Positions 30,195 to 43,253 of a stretch of DNA of 64,000 bases are shown one piece after another. The notes beneath the pieces were generated by a model that made no database searches, had not been told where the DNA came from, and was given only the letters and a program-made list of their open reading frames with translations. The stretch is from Archivesica marissinica. Taxonomy: Eukaryota > Mollusca > Bivalvia > Venerida > Vesicomyidae. The DNA is taken from contig JABXNX010000023.1 of assembly GCA_014843695.1 (NCBI GenBank), forward strand, positions 393,993 to 457,992. The letters are read 5' to 3'. Positions within the stretch are counted from its first letter, which is position 1, and each line of letters starts with the position of its first letter. The position numbers were made by a program, and so were the translations under genes.

Positions 30195-31980
30195 CCTGTA
30201 CATTTACCTATATACCAGACAACACATCGTATTCACACCTGGACATTTACCTATATACCAGACAACACGTCGTATTCACACCTGGACATTTACCTATATA
30301 CCGTACAACACATCGTATTCACACCTGGACATTTACCTATATACCAGACAACACATCGTATTTACACCTGGACATTTACCTATATACCGTACAACACATC
30401 GTGTTCATACCTGCTATATACCTATATACCGTACATCACATCGTATTCACACCTGGACATTTACCTATATACCGTACAACACATCGTATTCACACCTGGA
30501 CATTTACCTATATACCGTACAACACATCGTAGTCACACCTGGACATTTACCTATATACCGTACAACACATCGTATTTACACCTGGACATTTACCTATATA
30601 CCGTACAAGACATCGTACTCACACCTGGACATTTACCTATATACCGTACAACACATCGTATTTACACCTGGACACTTACCTATATACCAGACAACACATC
30701 GTATTCACACCTGGACATTTACCTATATACTGTACAACACTTCGTATTCACACCTGGACATTTACCTATATACCGTACAAGACATCGTGTTCACACCTGG
30801 ACATTTACCTATATACCGTACAACACATCGTGTTCTTACCTGGACATTTACCTATATACCGTACACCACATCGTATTCACACCTGAACATTTACCTATAT
30901 ACCGTACAACACATCGTGTTCTTACCTGGACATTTACCTATATACCGTACACCACATCGTATTCACACCTGGACATTTACCTATATACCGTACAGCACAT
31001 CGTATTTACACCTGGACATTTACCTATATACCGTACAACACATCGTATTTACACCTGGACATTTACCTATATACCGTACAACACATCGTAGTCACACATG
31101 TACATTTACCTATATACCAGGCAACACATCGTATTCACACCTGGACATTTACCTATATACCAGACAACACATCGTATTCACACCTGGACATTTACCTATA
31201 TACCAGGCAACACATCGTGTTCACACCTGGACATTTACCTATATACCAGACAATTCACACCTGGACATTTACCTATATACCAGACAACACATCGTAGTCA
31301 CACATGTACATTTACCTATATACCGTACAACACATCGTATTCACACCTGGACATTTACCTATATACCGTACAACACATCGTATTTACCCCTGGACATTTA
31401 CCTATATACCGTACAACACATCGTATTTACACCTGGACATTTACCTATATACCGTACAACACATCGTAGTCACACCTGGACATTTACCTATATACCAGAC
31501 AACACATCGTATTCACACCTGTACATTTACCTATATACCAGACAACACATCGTATTCACACCTGGACATTTACCTATATACCGTACAACACATCGTAGTC
31601 ACACCTGGACATTTACCTATATACCAGACAACACATCGTATTTACACCTGGACATTTACCTATATACCAGACAACACATCGTAGTCACACCTGGACATTT
31701 ACCTATATACCGTACAACACATCGTATTTACACCTGGACATTTACCTATATACCGTACAACACATCGTATTTACACCTGTACATTTACCTATATACCAGA
31801 CAACACATCGTAGTCACACCTGTACATTTACCTATATACCGTACAACACATCGTATTCATACCTGGACATTTACCTATATACCGTACAACACATCGTGTT
31901 CTTACCTGGACATTTACCTATATACCGTACACCACATCGTATTCACACCTGAACATTTACCTATATACCGTACAACACAT
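30195..31980. repeat. Higher-order block E in the 43-bp array, copy 1
   Basis: About 1.8 kb of 43-bp units whose rare variants recur 2,733-2,734 bp downstream. AAGACATCGTACTC at 30,607, GACACTTACC at 30,671, CCAGGCAAC near 31,118 and the truncated junction CAGACAATTC near 31,247 match 33,341, 33,405, 33,852 and 33,981. After about 31,340 the offset falls to 2,691, so copy 2 lacks exactly one 43-bp unit. Confidence 0.85.
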
Positions 31981-32927
31981 CGTATTTACACCTGGACATT
32001 TACCTATATACCAGACAACACATCGTAGTCACACCTGGACATTTACCTATATACCGTACAACACATCATATTTACACCTGGACATTTACCTATATACCGT
32101 ACAACACATCGTATTTACACCTGGACATTTACCTATATACCAGACAACACATCGTAGTCACACCTGGACATTTACCTATATACCGTACAACACATCGTAT
32201 TTACACCTGGACATTTACCTATATACCGTACAACACATCGTATTTACACCTGGACATTTACCTATATACCAGACAACACATCGTAGTCACACCTGTACAT
32301 TTACCTATATACCGTACAACACATCGTATTCATACCTGGACATTTACCTATATACCGTACAACACATCGTGTTCTTACCTGGACATTTACCTATATACCG
32401 TACACCACATCGTATTCACACCTGAACATTTACCTATATACCGTACAACACATCGTGTTCTTACCTGGACATTTACCTATATACCGTACACCACATCGTA
32501 TTCACACCTGGACATTTACCTATATACCGTACAGCACATCGTATTTACACCTGGACATTTACCTATATACCGTACAACACATCGTATTTACACCTGGACA
32601 TTTACCTATATACCAGACAATTCACACCTGGACATTTACCTATATACCAGACAACACATCGTATTCACACCTGTACATTTACCTATATACCAGACACCAC
32701 ATCGTAGTCACACCTGTACATTTACCTATATACCGTACAACACATCGTATTCACACCTGGACATTTACCTATATACCGTACAACACATCGTATTTACCCC
32801 TGGACATTTACCTATATACCATACAACACATCGTATTTACACCTGGACATTTACCTATATACCGTACAACACATCGTAGTCACACCTGGACATTTACCTA
32901 TATACCAGACAACACATCGTATTCACA

Positions 32928-34671
32928 CCTGTACATTTACCTATATACCAGACAACACATCGTATTCACACCTGGACATTTACCTATATACCAGACAACA
33001 CGTCGTATTCACACCTGGACATTTACCTATATACCGTACAACACATCGTATTCACACCTGGACATTTACCTATATACCAGACAACACATCGTATTTACAC
33101 CTGGACATTTACCTATATACCGTACAACACATCGTGTTCATACCTGGCTATATACCTATATACCGTACATCACATCGTATTCACACCTGGACATTTACCT
33201 ATATACCGTACAACACATCGTATTCACACCTGGACATTTACCTATATACCGTACAACACATCGTAGTCACACCTGGACATTTACCTATATACCGTACAAC
33301 ACATCGTATTTACACCTGGACATTTACCTATATACCGTACAAGACATCGTACTCACACCTGGACATTTACCTATATACCGTACAACACATCGTATTTACA
33401 CCTGGACACTTACCTATATACCAGACAACACATCGTATTCACACCTGGACATTTACCTATATACTGTACAACACTTCGTATTCACACCTGGACATTTACC
33501 TATATACCGTACAAGACATCGTGTTCACACCTGGACATTTACCTATATACCGTACAACACATCGTGTTCTTACCTGGACATTTACCTATATACCGTACAC
33601 CACATCGTATTCACACCTGAACATTTACCTATATACCGTACAACACATCGTGTTCTTACCTGGACATTTACCTATATACCGTACACCACATCGTATTCAC
33701 ACCTGGACATTTACCTATATACCGTACAGCACATCGTATTTACACCTGGACATTTACCTATATACCGTACAACACATCGTATTTACACCTGGACATTTAC
33801 CTATATACCGTACAACACATCGTAGTCACACATGTACATTTACCTATATACCAGGCAACACATCGTATTCACACCTGGACATTTACCTATATACCAGACA
33901 ACACATCGTATTCACACCTGGACATTTACCTATATACCAGGCAACACATCGTGTTCACACCTGGACATTTACCTATATACCAGACAATTCACACCTGGAC
34001 ATTTACCTATATACCAGACAACACATCGTAGTCACACATGTACATTTACCTATATACCGTACAACACATCGTATTTACCCCTGGACATTTACCTATATAC
34101 CGTACAACACATCGTATTTACACCTGGACATTTACCTATATACCGTACAACACATCGTAGTCACACCTGGACATTTACCTATATACCAGACAACACATCG
34201 TATTCACACCTGTACATTTACCTATATACCAGACAACACATCGTATTCACACCTGGACATTTACCTATATACCGTACAACACATCGTAGTCACACCTGGA
34301 CATTTACCTATATACCAGACAACACATCGTATTTACACCTGGACATTTACCTATATACCAGACAACACATCGTAGTCACACCTGGACATTTACCTATATA
34401 CCGTACAACACATCGTATTTACACCTGGACATTTACCTATATACCGTACAACACATCGTATTTACACCTGTACATTTACCTATATACCAGACAACACATC
34501 GTAGTCACACCTGTACATTTACCTATATACCGTACAACACATCGTATTCATACCTGGACATTTACCTATATACCGTACAACACATCGTGTTCTTACCTGG
34601 ACATTTACCTATATACCGTACACCACATCGTATTCACACCTGAACATTTACCTATATACCGTACAACACAT
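32928..34671. repeat. Higher-order block E in the 43-bp array, copy 2
   Basis: Second copy of 30,195-31,980. It carries the same private variants in order, minus one 43-bp unit near 34,070 (the TATTTACCCCTGG unit at 31,381 matches 34,072). It has one extra G in CCTGGCTATATACC near 33,144, where copy 1 has CCTGCTATATACC near 30,409. The copies separate after about 34,671. Confidence 0.85.
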
Positions 34672-35390
34672 CGTGTTCTTACCTGGACATTTACCTATAT
34701 ACCGTACACCACATCGTATTCACACCTGGACATTTACCTATATACCGTACAAGACATCGTGTTCACACCTTGACATTTACCTATATACCGTACACCACTT
34801 CGTATTCACACCTGGACATTTACCTATATACCGTACAACACATCGTATTCACACCTGGACATTTACCTATATACCGTACAACACATCGTATTTACACCTG
34901 GACATTTACCTATATACCAGACAACACATCGTATTTACACCTGGACATTTACCTATACACCGTACAACACATCGTACTTACACCTGTACACTTACCTATA
35001 TACCGTACAACACATCGTATTTACACCTGGACATTTACCTGTATACCAGACACCACTTCGTATTCACACCTGGACATTTACCTATATACCAGATAACACA
35101 TCGTATTCACACCTGGACATTTACCTATATACCGTACAACACTTCGTATTCACATCTGGACATTTACCTATATACCGTACAAAACATCATAGTCACACCT
35201 GGACATTTACCTATATACCGTACAACACATCGTATTCATACCTGGACATTTATCCTGTATACTGTACAACACATCGTATTCACACCTGGACATTTACCTA
35301 TATACCGTACAACACATCGTATTCATACCTGGACATTTACCTATATACCGTACAACAGGTCATGTTCACATCTGGACACTTACTTATATA

Positions 35391-36404
35391 TCATAAAACA
35401 CTTCAGTTCACACCTGATGGCAGATCCATGGTGTGGTAGGTGATTTAACACTTCAGTTCACACCTGATGGCAGATATATGGGGTGGTAGGTGATTTAACA
35501 CTTCAGTTCACACCTGATGGCAGATACATGGGGTGGTAGGTGATTTAACACTTCAGTTCACACCTGATGGCAGATCCATGTGGTGGTAGGTGATTTAACA
35601 CTTCAGTTCACACCTGATGGCAGATCCATGGGGTGGTAGGTGATTTAACACATCAGTTCACACCTGATGGCAGATCCATGGGGTGGTAGGTGATTTAACA
35701 CTTCAGTTCACACCTGATGGCAGATATATGGGGTGGTAGGTGACTTAATCCTTCAGTTCACACCTGATGGCAGATCCATGGAGTGGTAGGTGATTTAACA
35801 CTTCAGTTCACACCTGATGGTAGATATATGGGGTGGTAGGTGATTTAACACTTCAGTTCACACCTGACGGCAGATCCATGGGGTGGTAGGTGAGTTAACA
35901 CTTCATTTCACACCTGATGGCAGATATATGGGGTGGTAGGTGATTTAATCCTTCAGTTCACACCTGATGGCAGATCCATGGGGTGGTAGGTGATTTAACA
36001 CTTCAGTTCACACCTGATAGCAGCTATATGGGGTGGTAGGTGATTTAACACTTCAGTTCACACCTGATGGCAGATCCATGGGGTGGTAGGTGATTTAACA
36101 CTTCAGTTCACACATGATGGCAGATCCATGGGGTGGTAGGTGATTTAACACTTCAGTTCACACCTGATGGCAGATATATGGGGTGGTAGGTGATTTAATC
36201 CTTCAGTTCACACCTGATGGCAGATATATGGGTTGGTAGGTGATTTAATCCTTCAGTTCACACCTGATGGCAGCTATATGGGGTGGTAGGTGATTTAACA
36301 CTTCAGTTCACACCTGATGGCAGATAATATGGGGTGGTAGGTGATTTAGCACTTCAGTTCACACCTGATGGCAGATATATGGGGTGGTAGGTGATTTAAT
36401 CCTT
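35391..36404. repeat. 50-bp satellite array
   Basis: Twenty copies of a 50-bp unit containing TTCACACCTGATGGCAGAT and GGTGGTAGGTGATTTAA. Copies start at 35,401, 35,451 and so on with almost no indels; the copy beginning at 36,301 has one extra base (CAGATAATATGG). Copies alternate irregularly between CAGATCCATGG and CAGATATATGG. The unit shares AACACTTC and TTCACACCTG with variants of the neighbouring 43-bp unit, which suggests derivation from it. Confidence 0.97.
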
Positions 36405-36664
36405 TTGGCTGTGTCAATTTATATAATTATTCACTTTAGGCAAAAATCACCCCCCCCCCCACTTTTGTCAGAACCTACATCTACCCCTGCAAAATATAGA
36501 TTAGACCACTTCTTCACTTACATGTAAGTTAATCTGTGTAGCAACAAGTCACTGCAACATGTTACATGCTACAGCTCCACATATCCTATTCAAGCTTTAT
36601 TGCAGTATTGCTTTATCCCTGTGCTTGTATAGATTTTCATCTTGTTAAAAGATTTCTCTGCTGT
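36405..36664. other. Unique island between arrays
   Basis: About 260 bp of AT-rich, non-repeated sequence with no open frame of note. It holds a run of 11 C at 36,450-36,460 and a perfect 14-bp palindrome ACTTACATGTAAGT at 36,516-36,529. I see no gene, tRNA or transposon terminus. Confidence 0.8.
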
Positions 36665-36905
36665 CTGGGAGTTAACCATTGCAGCTACTCTTGAGAGATT
36701 ACTGTCTCTAACTGTTATATGGAGGAGAGTTAACCATTGCAGCTACTCTTGAGAGATTACTGTCTCTAATTGTTATATGGAGGAGAGTTAACCATTGCAG
36801 CTACTCTTGAGAGATTACTGTCTCTAACTGTTATATGGAGGAGAGTTAACCATTGCAGCTACTCTTGAGAGATTACTGTCTCTAACTGTTATCTGGATGA
36901 GAGTT
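36665..36905. repeat. 58-bp tandem repeat, about four copies
   Basis: The motif GTTAACC recurs at 36,671, 36,729, 36,787, 36,845 and 36,903, giving an exact 58-bp period. Each unit contains GAGAGTTAACCATTGCAGCT and a small inverted repeat AGAGA-TTACTG-TCTCT. The last unit changes to ATCTGGATGAG and runs into the 150-bp duplication. Confidence 0.95.
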
Positions 36906-37166
36906 AACCATTGCTGCTACCTTGCACGCATGCCTTCATGTTATTTCTATGGTACAGCACCTACTAGTGGTGGGTGGGAACAGTGTCAGACCACAGGGAT
37001 TGGATATTATTGAACTGAGAGATTACTGTCTCTAACTGTTATATGGAGGAGAGTTAACCATTGCTGCTACCTTGCATGCATGCCTTCATGTTATTTCTAT
37101 GGTACAGCACCTACTAGTGGTGGGTGGGAACAGTGTCAGACCACAGGGATTGGATATTATTGAACT
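36867..37166. repeat. 150-bp direct tandem duplication
   Basis: Two adjacent 150-bp copies, 36,867-37,016 and 37,017-37,166. They begin with GAGAGATTACTGTCTCTAAC from the 58-bp unit and end with GATATTATTGAACT. Both contain ACCTACTAGTGGTGGGTGGG. Visible differences are few (ATCTGGATGAG versus ATATGGAGGAG, GCACGCATG versus GCATGCATG). The duplicated segment includes the last part of the 58-bp array plus about 110 bp of otherwise unique sequence. Confidence 0.95.
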
Positions 37167-37252
37167 GGATATTCTTCACATTGTATTGTATTGGATTAGA
37201 GATTATGTGGTTGTGTGATCTATTTGAGAGCTCAGAGGTTATTTGTAATTGG
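37167..37252. other. Short unique island
   Basis: About 86 bp of T/G-rich, non-repeated sequence between the 150-bp duplication and the 13-bp array. No feature recognised. Confidence 0.7.
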
Positions 37253-38006
37253 ATACAGAGGTTGGTTACATAAGTTGGTTACAGCTGTTGGTTACAGATG
37301 TTGGTTACTGGGTTTGTTACATAGGTTGGTTACAGAGGTTGGTTACATAGGTTGGTTACAGAGGTTGGTTACAGAGGTTGGTTACATAGGTTGGTTACAT
37401 ATGTTGGTTACAGACATTGGTTACTGGATTTGTTACATAGGTTGGTTACATAGGTTGGTTACAGAGGTTGGTTACATAGGTTGGTTACAGAGGCTGGTTA
37501 CATAGGTTGGTTACATATGTTGGTTACATAGGTTGGTTACAGAGGTTGGTTACATAGGTTGGTTACAGAGGTTGGTTACATAGGTTGGTTACATAGGTTG
37601 GTTACAGACATTGGTTACATAGGTTGGTTACATAGGTTGGTTACAGACATTGGTTACTGGATTTGTTACATAGGTTGGTTACATAGGTTGGTTACAGAGG
37701 TTGGTTACATAGGTTGGTTACAGAGGCTGGTTACATAGGTTGGTTACATATGTTGGTTACAGAGGTTGGTTACAGAGGTTGGTTACATAGGTTGGTTACA
37801 GAGGTTGGTTACATAGGTTGGTTACATAGGTTGGTTACAGACATTGGTTACATAGGTTGGTTACATAGGTTGGTTACATATGTTGGTTACATACATTGGT
37901 TACATAGGTTGGTTACATAGGTTGGTTACATAGGTTGGTTACATAGGTTGGTTACATAGGTTGGTTACATAGGTTGGTTACAGACGTTGGTTACTGGGTT
38001 GGTTAC
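37253..38006. repeat. 13-bp minisatellite array
   Basis: About 58 copies of GGTTGGTTACATA and variants: GGTTGGTTACAGA, TGTTGGTTACATA, CATTGGTTACAGA, and a 12-bp form around CTGGATTTGTTA. The + strand has GG-TT-GG in most units. A longer pattern containing TTACTGGATTTG recurs at 37,421 and 37,654 (233 bp apart, 17 units of 13 plus one of 12). Confidence 0.95.
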
Positions 38007-38109
38007 GACTACTATTGTCAATTCACTGACAAATAAAAATTGATTTGAGAGGAAATCAGACAGTTACAAAGTGGTTTAGCTTCCTATTAGTGAAGCTATA
38101 CAGTTATAA
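38007..38109. other. Unique island
   Basis: About 100 bp of AT-rich sequence between the 13-bp and 57-bp arrays. It contains an AATAAA hexamer at 38,032-38,037, which could be a chance match in AT-rich DNA. No gene recognised. Confidence 0.7.
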
Positions 38110-41100
38110 ATACTACACTACCATACCATTACATCATGTATATCCTACACAAGTAGCGACATTGACATAATACACTACCATACCCTTACATCATGTATAT
38201 CGTACACAAGTAGGAACATTGGCATAATACACTACCATACCCGTACATCATGTATATCCTACACAAGTAGGGACATTGGCATAATACACTACCATACCCT
38301 TACATCATGTATATCCTACACAAGTAGCGACATTGACATAATACACTACCATACCCTTACATCATGTATGTCCTACACAAGTAGGGACATTGGCATAATA
38401 CACTACCATACCCTTACATCATGTATATCCTACACAAGTAGCGACATTGACATAATACACTACCATACCCTTACATCATGTATATCGTACACAAGTAGGG
38501 ACATTGGCATAATACACTACCATACCCGTACATCATGTATATCGTACACAAGTAGCGACATTGACATAATACACTACCATACCCTTACATCATGTATATC
38601 CTACACAAGTAGCGACATTGGCATAATACACTACCATACCCTTACATCATGTATATCCTACACAAGTAGCGACATTGGCATAATACACTACCATACCCTT
38701 ACATCATGTATGTCCTACACAAGTAGCGACATTGGCATAATACACTACCATACCATTACATCATGTATATCGTACACAAGTAGCGACATTGGCATAATAC
38801 ACTACCATACCATTACATCATGAATATCCTACACAAGTAGCGACATTGGCATAATACACTACCATACCCTTACATCATGTATATCGTACACAAGTAGGGA
38901 CATTGGCATAATACACTACCATACCCGTACATCATGTATATCGTACACAAGTAGGGACATTGGCATAATACACTACCATACCCTTACATCATGTATATCC
39001 TACACAAGTAGCGACATTTGCATAATACACTACCATACCCGTACATCATGTATATCGTACACAAGTAGGGACATTGGCATAATACACTACCATACCCTTA
39101 CATCATGTATATCGTACACAAGTAGGGACATTGGCATAATACACTACCATACCCTTACATCATGTATATCGTACACAAGTAGGGACATTGGCATAATACA
39201 CTACCATACCATTACATCATGTATATCGTACACAAGTAGGGACATTGGCATAGTACACTACCATACCCTTACATCATGTATATCGTACACAAGTAGGGAC
39301 ATTGGCATAATACACTACCATACCCTTACATCATGTATATCGTACACAAGTAGGGACATTGGCATAATACACTACCATACCCTTACATCATGTATATCGT
39401 ACACAAGTAGGGACATTGGCATAATACACTACCATACCCTTCATCATGTATATCGTACACAAGTAGGGACATTGGCATAATACACTACCATACCCTTACA
39501 TCATGTATATCGTACACAAGTAGGGACATTGGCATAATACACTACCATACCCGTACATCATGTATATCCTACACAAGTAGGGACATTGGCATAATACACT
39601 ACCATACCCTTACATCATGTATATCGTACACAAGTAGGGACATTGGCATAATACACTACCATACCCGTACATCATGTATGTCCTACACAAGTAGGGACAT
39701 TGGCATAATACACTACCATACCATTACATCATGTATATCCTACACAAGTAGGGACATTGGCATAATACACTACCATACCCTTACATCATGTATATCGTAC
39801 ACAAGTAGGGACATTGGCATAATACACTACCATACCCGTACATCATGTATATCCTACACAAGTAGGGACATTGGCATAATACACTACCATACCCGTACAT
39901 CATGTATATCCTACACAAGTAGGGACATTGGCATAATACACTACCATACCCTTACATCATGTATATCGTACACAAGTAGGGACATTGGCATAATACACTA
40001 CCTACCCGTACATCATGTATATCCTACACAAGTAGGGACATTGGCATAATACACTACCATACCCTTACATCATGTATATCCTACACAAGTAGCGACATTG
40101 GCATAATACACTACCATACTCTTACATCATGTATATCGTACACAAGTAGCGACATTGGCATAATACACTACCATACCCTTACATCATGTATATCCTACAC
40201 AAGTAGCGACATTGGCATAATACACTACCATACCCTTACATCATGTATATCGTACACACGTAGGGACATTGGCATAATACACTACCATACCATTACATCA
40301 TGTATATCGTACACAAGTAGGGACATTGGCATAATACACTACCATACCCTTACATCATGTATATCGTACACAAGTAGGGACATTGGCATAATACACTACC
40401 ATACCCTTACATCATGTATATCCTACACAAGTAGGGACATTGGCATAATACACTACCATACCATTACATCATGTATATCCTACACAAGTAGTGACATTGG
40501 CATAATACACTACCATACCCGTACATCATGTATATCCTACACAAGTAGGGACATTGGCATAATACACTACCATACCCGTACATCATGTATATCGTACACA
40601 AGTAGGGACATTGGCATAATACACTACCATACCCTTACATCATGTATGTCCTACACAAGTAGGGACATTGGCATAATACACTACCATACCCTTACATCAT
40701 GTATGTCGTACACAAGTAGTGACATTGGCATAATACACTACCATACCCGTACATCATGTATATCCTACACAAGTAGGGACATTGGCATAATACACTACCA
40801 TACCCGTACATCATGTATATCGTACACAAGTAGGGACATTGGCATAATACACTACCATACCCTTACATCATGTATGTCCTACACAAGTAGGGACATTGTC
40901 ATAATACACTACCATACCCTTACATCATGTATGTCGTACACAAGTAGGGACATTGGCATAATACACTACCATACCCTTACATCATGTATATCGTACACAA
41001 GTAGGGACATTGGCATAATACACTACCATACCCTTACATCATGTATATCGTACACAAGTAGGGACATTGGCATAATACACTACCATACCCTTACATCATG

Positions 41101-43150
41101 TATATCGTACACAAGTAGGGACATTGGCATAATACACTACCATACCCGTACATCATGTATATCGTACACAAGTAGGGACATTGGCATAATACACTACCAT
41201 ACCCTTACATCATGTATATCGTACACAAGTAGGGACATTGGCATAATACACTACCATACCCGTACATCATGTATATCCTACACAAGTAGGGACATTGGCA
41301 TAATACACTACCATACCCTTACATCATGTATATCGTACACAAGTATGGACATTGGCATAATACACTACCATACCCGTACATCATGTATATCCTACACAAG
41401 TAGGGACATTGGCATAATACACTACCATACCCTTACATCATGTATATCCTACACAAGTAGCGACATTGGCATAATACACTACCATACTCTTACATCATGT
41501 ATATCGTACACAAGTAGCGACATTGGCATAATACACTACCATACCCTTACATCATGTATGTCCTACACAAGTAGGACATTGGCATAATACACTACCATAC
41601 CCTTACATCATGTATGTCGTACACAAGTAGTGACATTGGCATAATACACTACCATACCCGTACATCATGTATATCCTACACAAGTAGGGACATTGGCATA
41701 ATACACTACCATACCCGTACATCATGTATATCGTACACAAGTAGGGACATTGGCATAATACACTACCATACCCTTACATCATGTATGTCCTACACAAGTA
41801 GGGACATTGGCATAATACACTACCATACCCTTACATCATGTATGTCGTACACAAGTAGTGACATTGGCATAATACACTACCATACCCGTACATCATGTAT
41901 ATCCTACACAAGTAGGGACATTGGCATAATACACTACCATACCCGTACATCATGTATATCGTACACAAGTAGGGACATTGGCATAATACACTACCATACC
42001 CTTACATCATGTATATCGTACACAAGTAGGGACATTGGCATAATACACTACCATACCCGTACATCATGTATATCCTACACAAGTAGGGACATTGGCATAA
42101 TACACTACCATACCCTTACATCATGTATATCGTACACAAGTAGGGACATTGGCATAATACACTACCATACCCGTACATCATGTATATCCTACACAAGTAG
42201 GGACATTGGCATAATACACTACCATACCCTTACATCATGTATATCGTACACAAGTAGGGACATTGGCATAATACACTACCATACCCGTACATCATGTATA
42301 TCCTACACAAGTAGGGACATTGGCATAATACACTACCATACCCTTACATCATGTATATCCTACACAAGTAGCGACATTGGCATAATACACTACCATACTC
42401 TTACATCATGTATATCGTACACAAGTAGCGACATTGGCATAATACACTACCATACCCTTACATCATGTATATCCTACACAAGTAGCGACATTGGCATAAT
42501 ACACTACCATACCCTTACATCATGTATATCGTACACACGTAGGGACATTGGCATAATACACTACCATACCATTACATCATGTATATCGTACACAAGTAGG
42601 GACATTGGCATAATACACTACCATACCCTTACATCATGTATATCGTACACAAGTAGGGACATTGGCATAATACACTACCATACCCGTACATCATGTATAT
42701 CCTACACAAGTAGGGACATTGGCATAATACACTACCATACCCTTACATCATGTATATCGTACACAAGTAGGGACATTGGCATAATACACTACCATACCCG
42801 TACATCATGTATATCCTACACAAGTAGGGACATTGGCATAATACACTACCATACCCTTACATCATGTATATCGTACACAAGTAGGGACATTGGCATAATA
42901 CACTACCATACCCGTACATCATGTATATCCTACACAAGTAGGGACATTGGCATAATACACTACCATACCCTTACATCATGTATATCGTACACAAGTAGGG
43001 ACATTGGCATAATACACTACCATACCCGTACATCATGTATATCCTACACAAGTAGGGACATTGGCATAATACACTACCATACCCTTACATCATGTATATC
43101 GTACACAAGTAGGGACATTGGCATAATACACTACCATACCCTTACATCAT
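38110..43150. repeat. 57-bp satellite array
   Basis: About 88 copies of a 57-bp unit with ATAATACACTACCATACCC, TTACATCATGTATATC, then CTACACAAGTAG or GTACACAAGTAG and GACATTGGC. Variable positions are CCCTTACATC, CCCGTACATC or CCATTACATC; ATATCC or ATATCG; and AGGGAC, AGCGAC or AGTGAC. At 57 bp (19 codons) the + frame SYTSRDIGIIHYHTLTSCI stays open for up to 514 codons, with no sign of protein constraint. Single-base losses occur near 39,440, 40,003 and 41,573. Confidence 0.97.
40020..42660. repeat. Higher-order structure in the 57-bp array
   Basis: The rare marker CATACTCTTACATC occurs with actct at 40,118, 41,486 and 42,397. The first interval is 1,368 bp (24 units); the second is 911 bp (16 units minus the base lost near 41,573). 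The marker CACACGTAGGG is at 40,255 and 42,534, 2,279 bp apart, the same as 40,118 to 42,397. Much of 41,000-43,100 alternates two unit types (CTTACATC with ATATCG, CGTACATC with ATATCC), giving a 114-bp dimer. Confidence 0.8.
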
Positions 43151-43253
43151 CATTTTAAGCATAATTATTCATCAGTTCAAGATGACTGCTGTAGTAAATC
43201 AATGACAAGATAACAATGTGTGGATATATTGTCCCTGATTGTCTGTGCTGTGT
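43151..43253. other. Short unique island
   Basis: About 100 bp of non-repeated, AT-rich sequence between the 57-bp and 53-bp arrays. No feature recognised. Confidence 0.7.

Larger units (their letters stand above)
21123..35390. repeat. 43-bp satellite array
   Basis: About 330 head-to-tail copies of a 43-bp unit. It contains CCTGGACATTTACC, then CTATATACCGTACAACACAT, then CG and TATTTACA. Two positions vary in blocks: CCGTACAAC versus CCAGACAAC, and CGTATTT, CGTATTC or CGTAGTC before ACACCTG. Occasional copies have CTGTACAT or CTGAACAT for CTGGACAT. Since 43 is not a multiple of three, a frame passes through all three phases over three units. The + strand is nevertheless stop-free over hundreds of codons because no phase of the unit contains a stop. 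No gene is supported. Truncated units lie near 23,660-23,710, 26,050, 26,750-26,775, 27,885, 29,885, 31,250, 32,620 and 33,985. Confidence 0.97.

Noticed and set aside
21123..35390. TATA boxes or promoters in the 43-bp unit (CTATATACC)
   Set aside because: The motif occurs in every copy as part of the satellite; there is no associated gene or start region.
36450..36460. Run of 11 C as a regulatory or triplex element
   Set aside because: A single short homopolymer without context; also a frequent sequencing-length error site.
37253..38006. Telomeric repeat
   Set aside because: GGTTGGTTACATA does not match TTAGGG or known variants, and the array is internal and short.
38110..43150. CRISPR-like direct repeats
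   Set aside because: Units are contiguous with no unique spacers, vary internally, and there are no cas genes; this is satellite DNA.
38368..43158. Long 19-residue-repeat frames (SYTSRDIGIIHYHTLTSCI) in the 57-bp array
   Set aside because: 57 is a multiple of three and the unit has no stop in that phase. Single-base deletions end the frames abruptly, and there is no domain, signal peptide or flanking exon.
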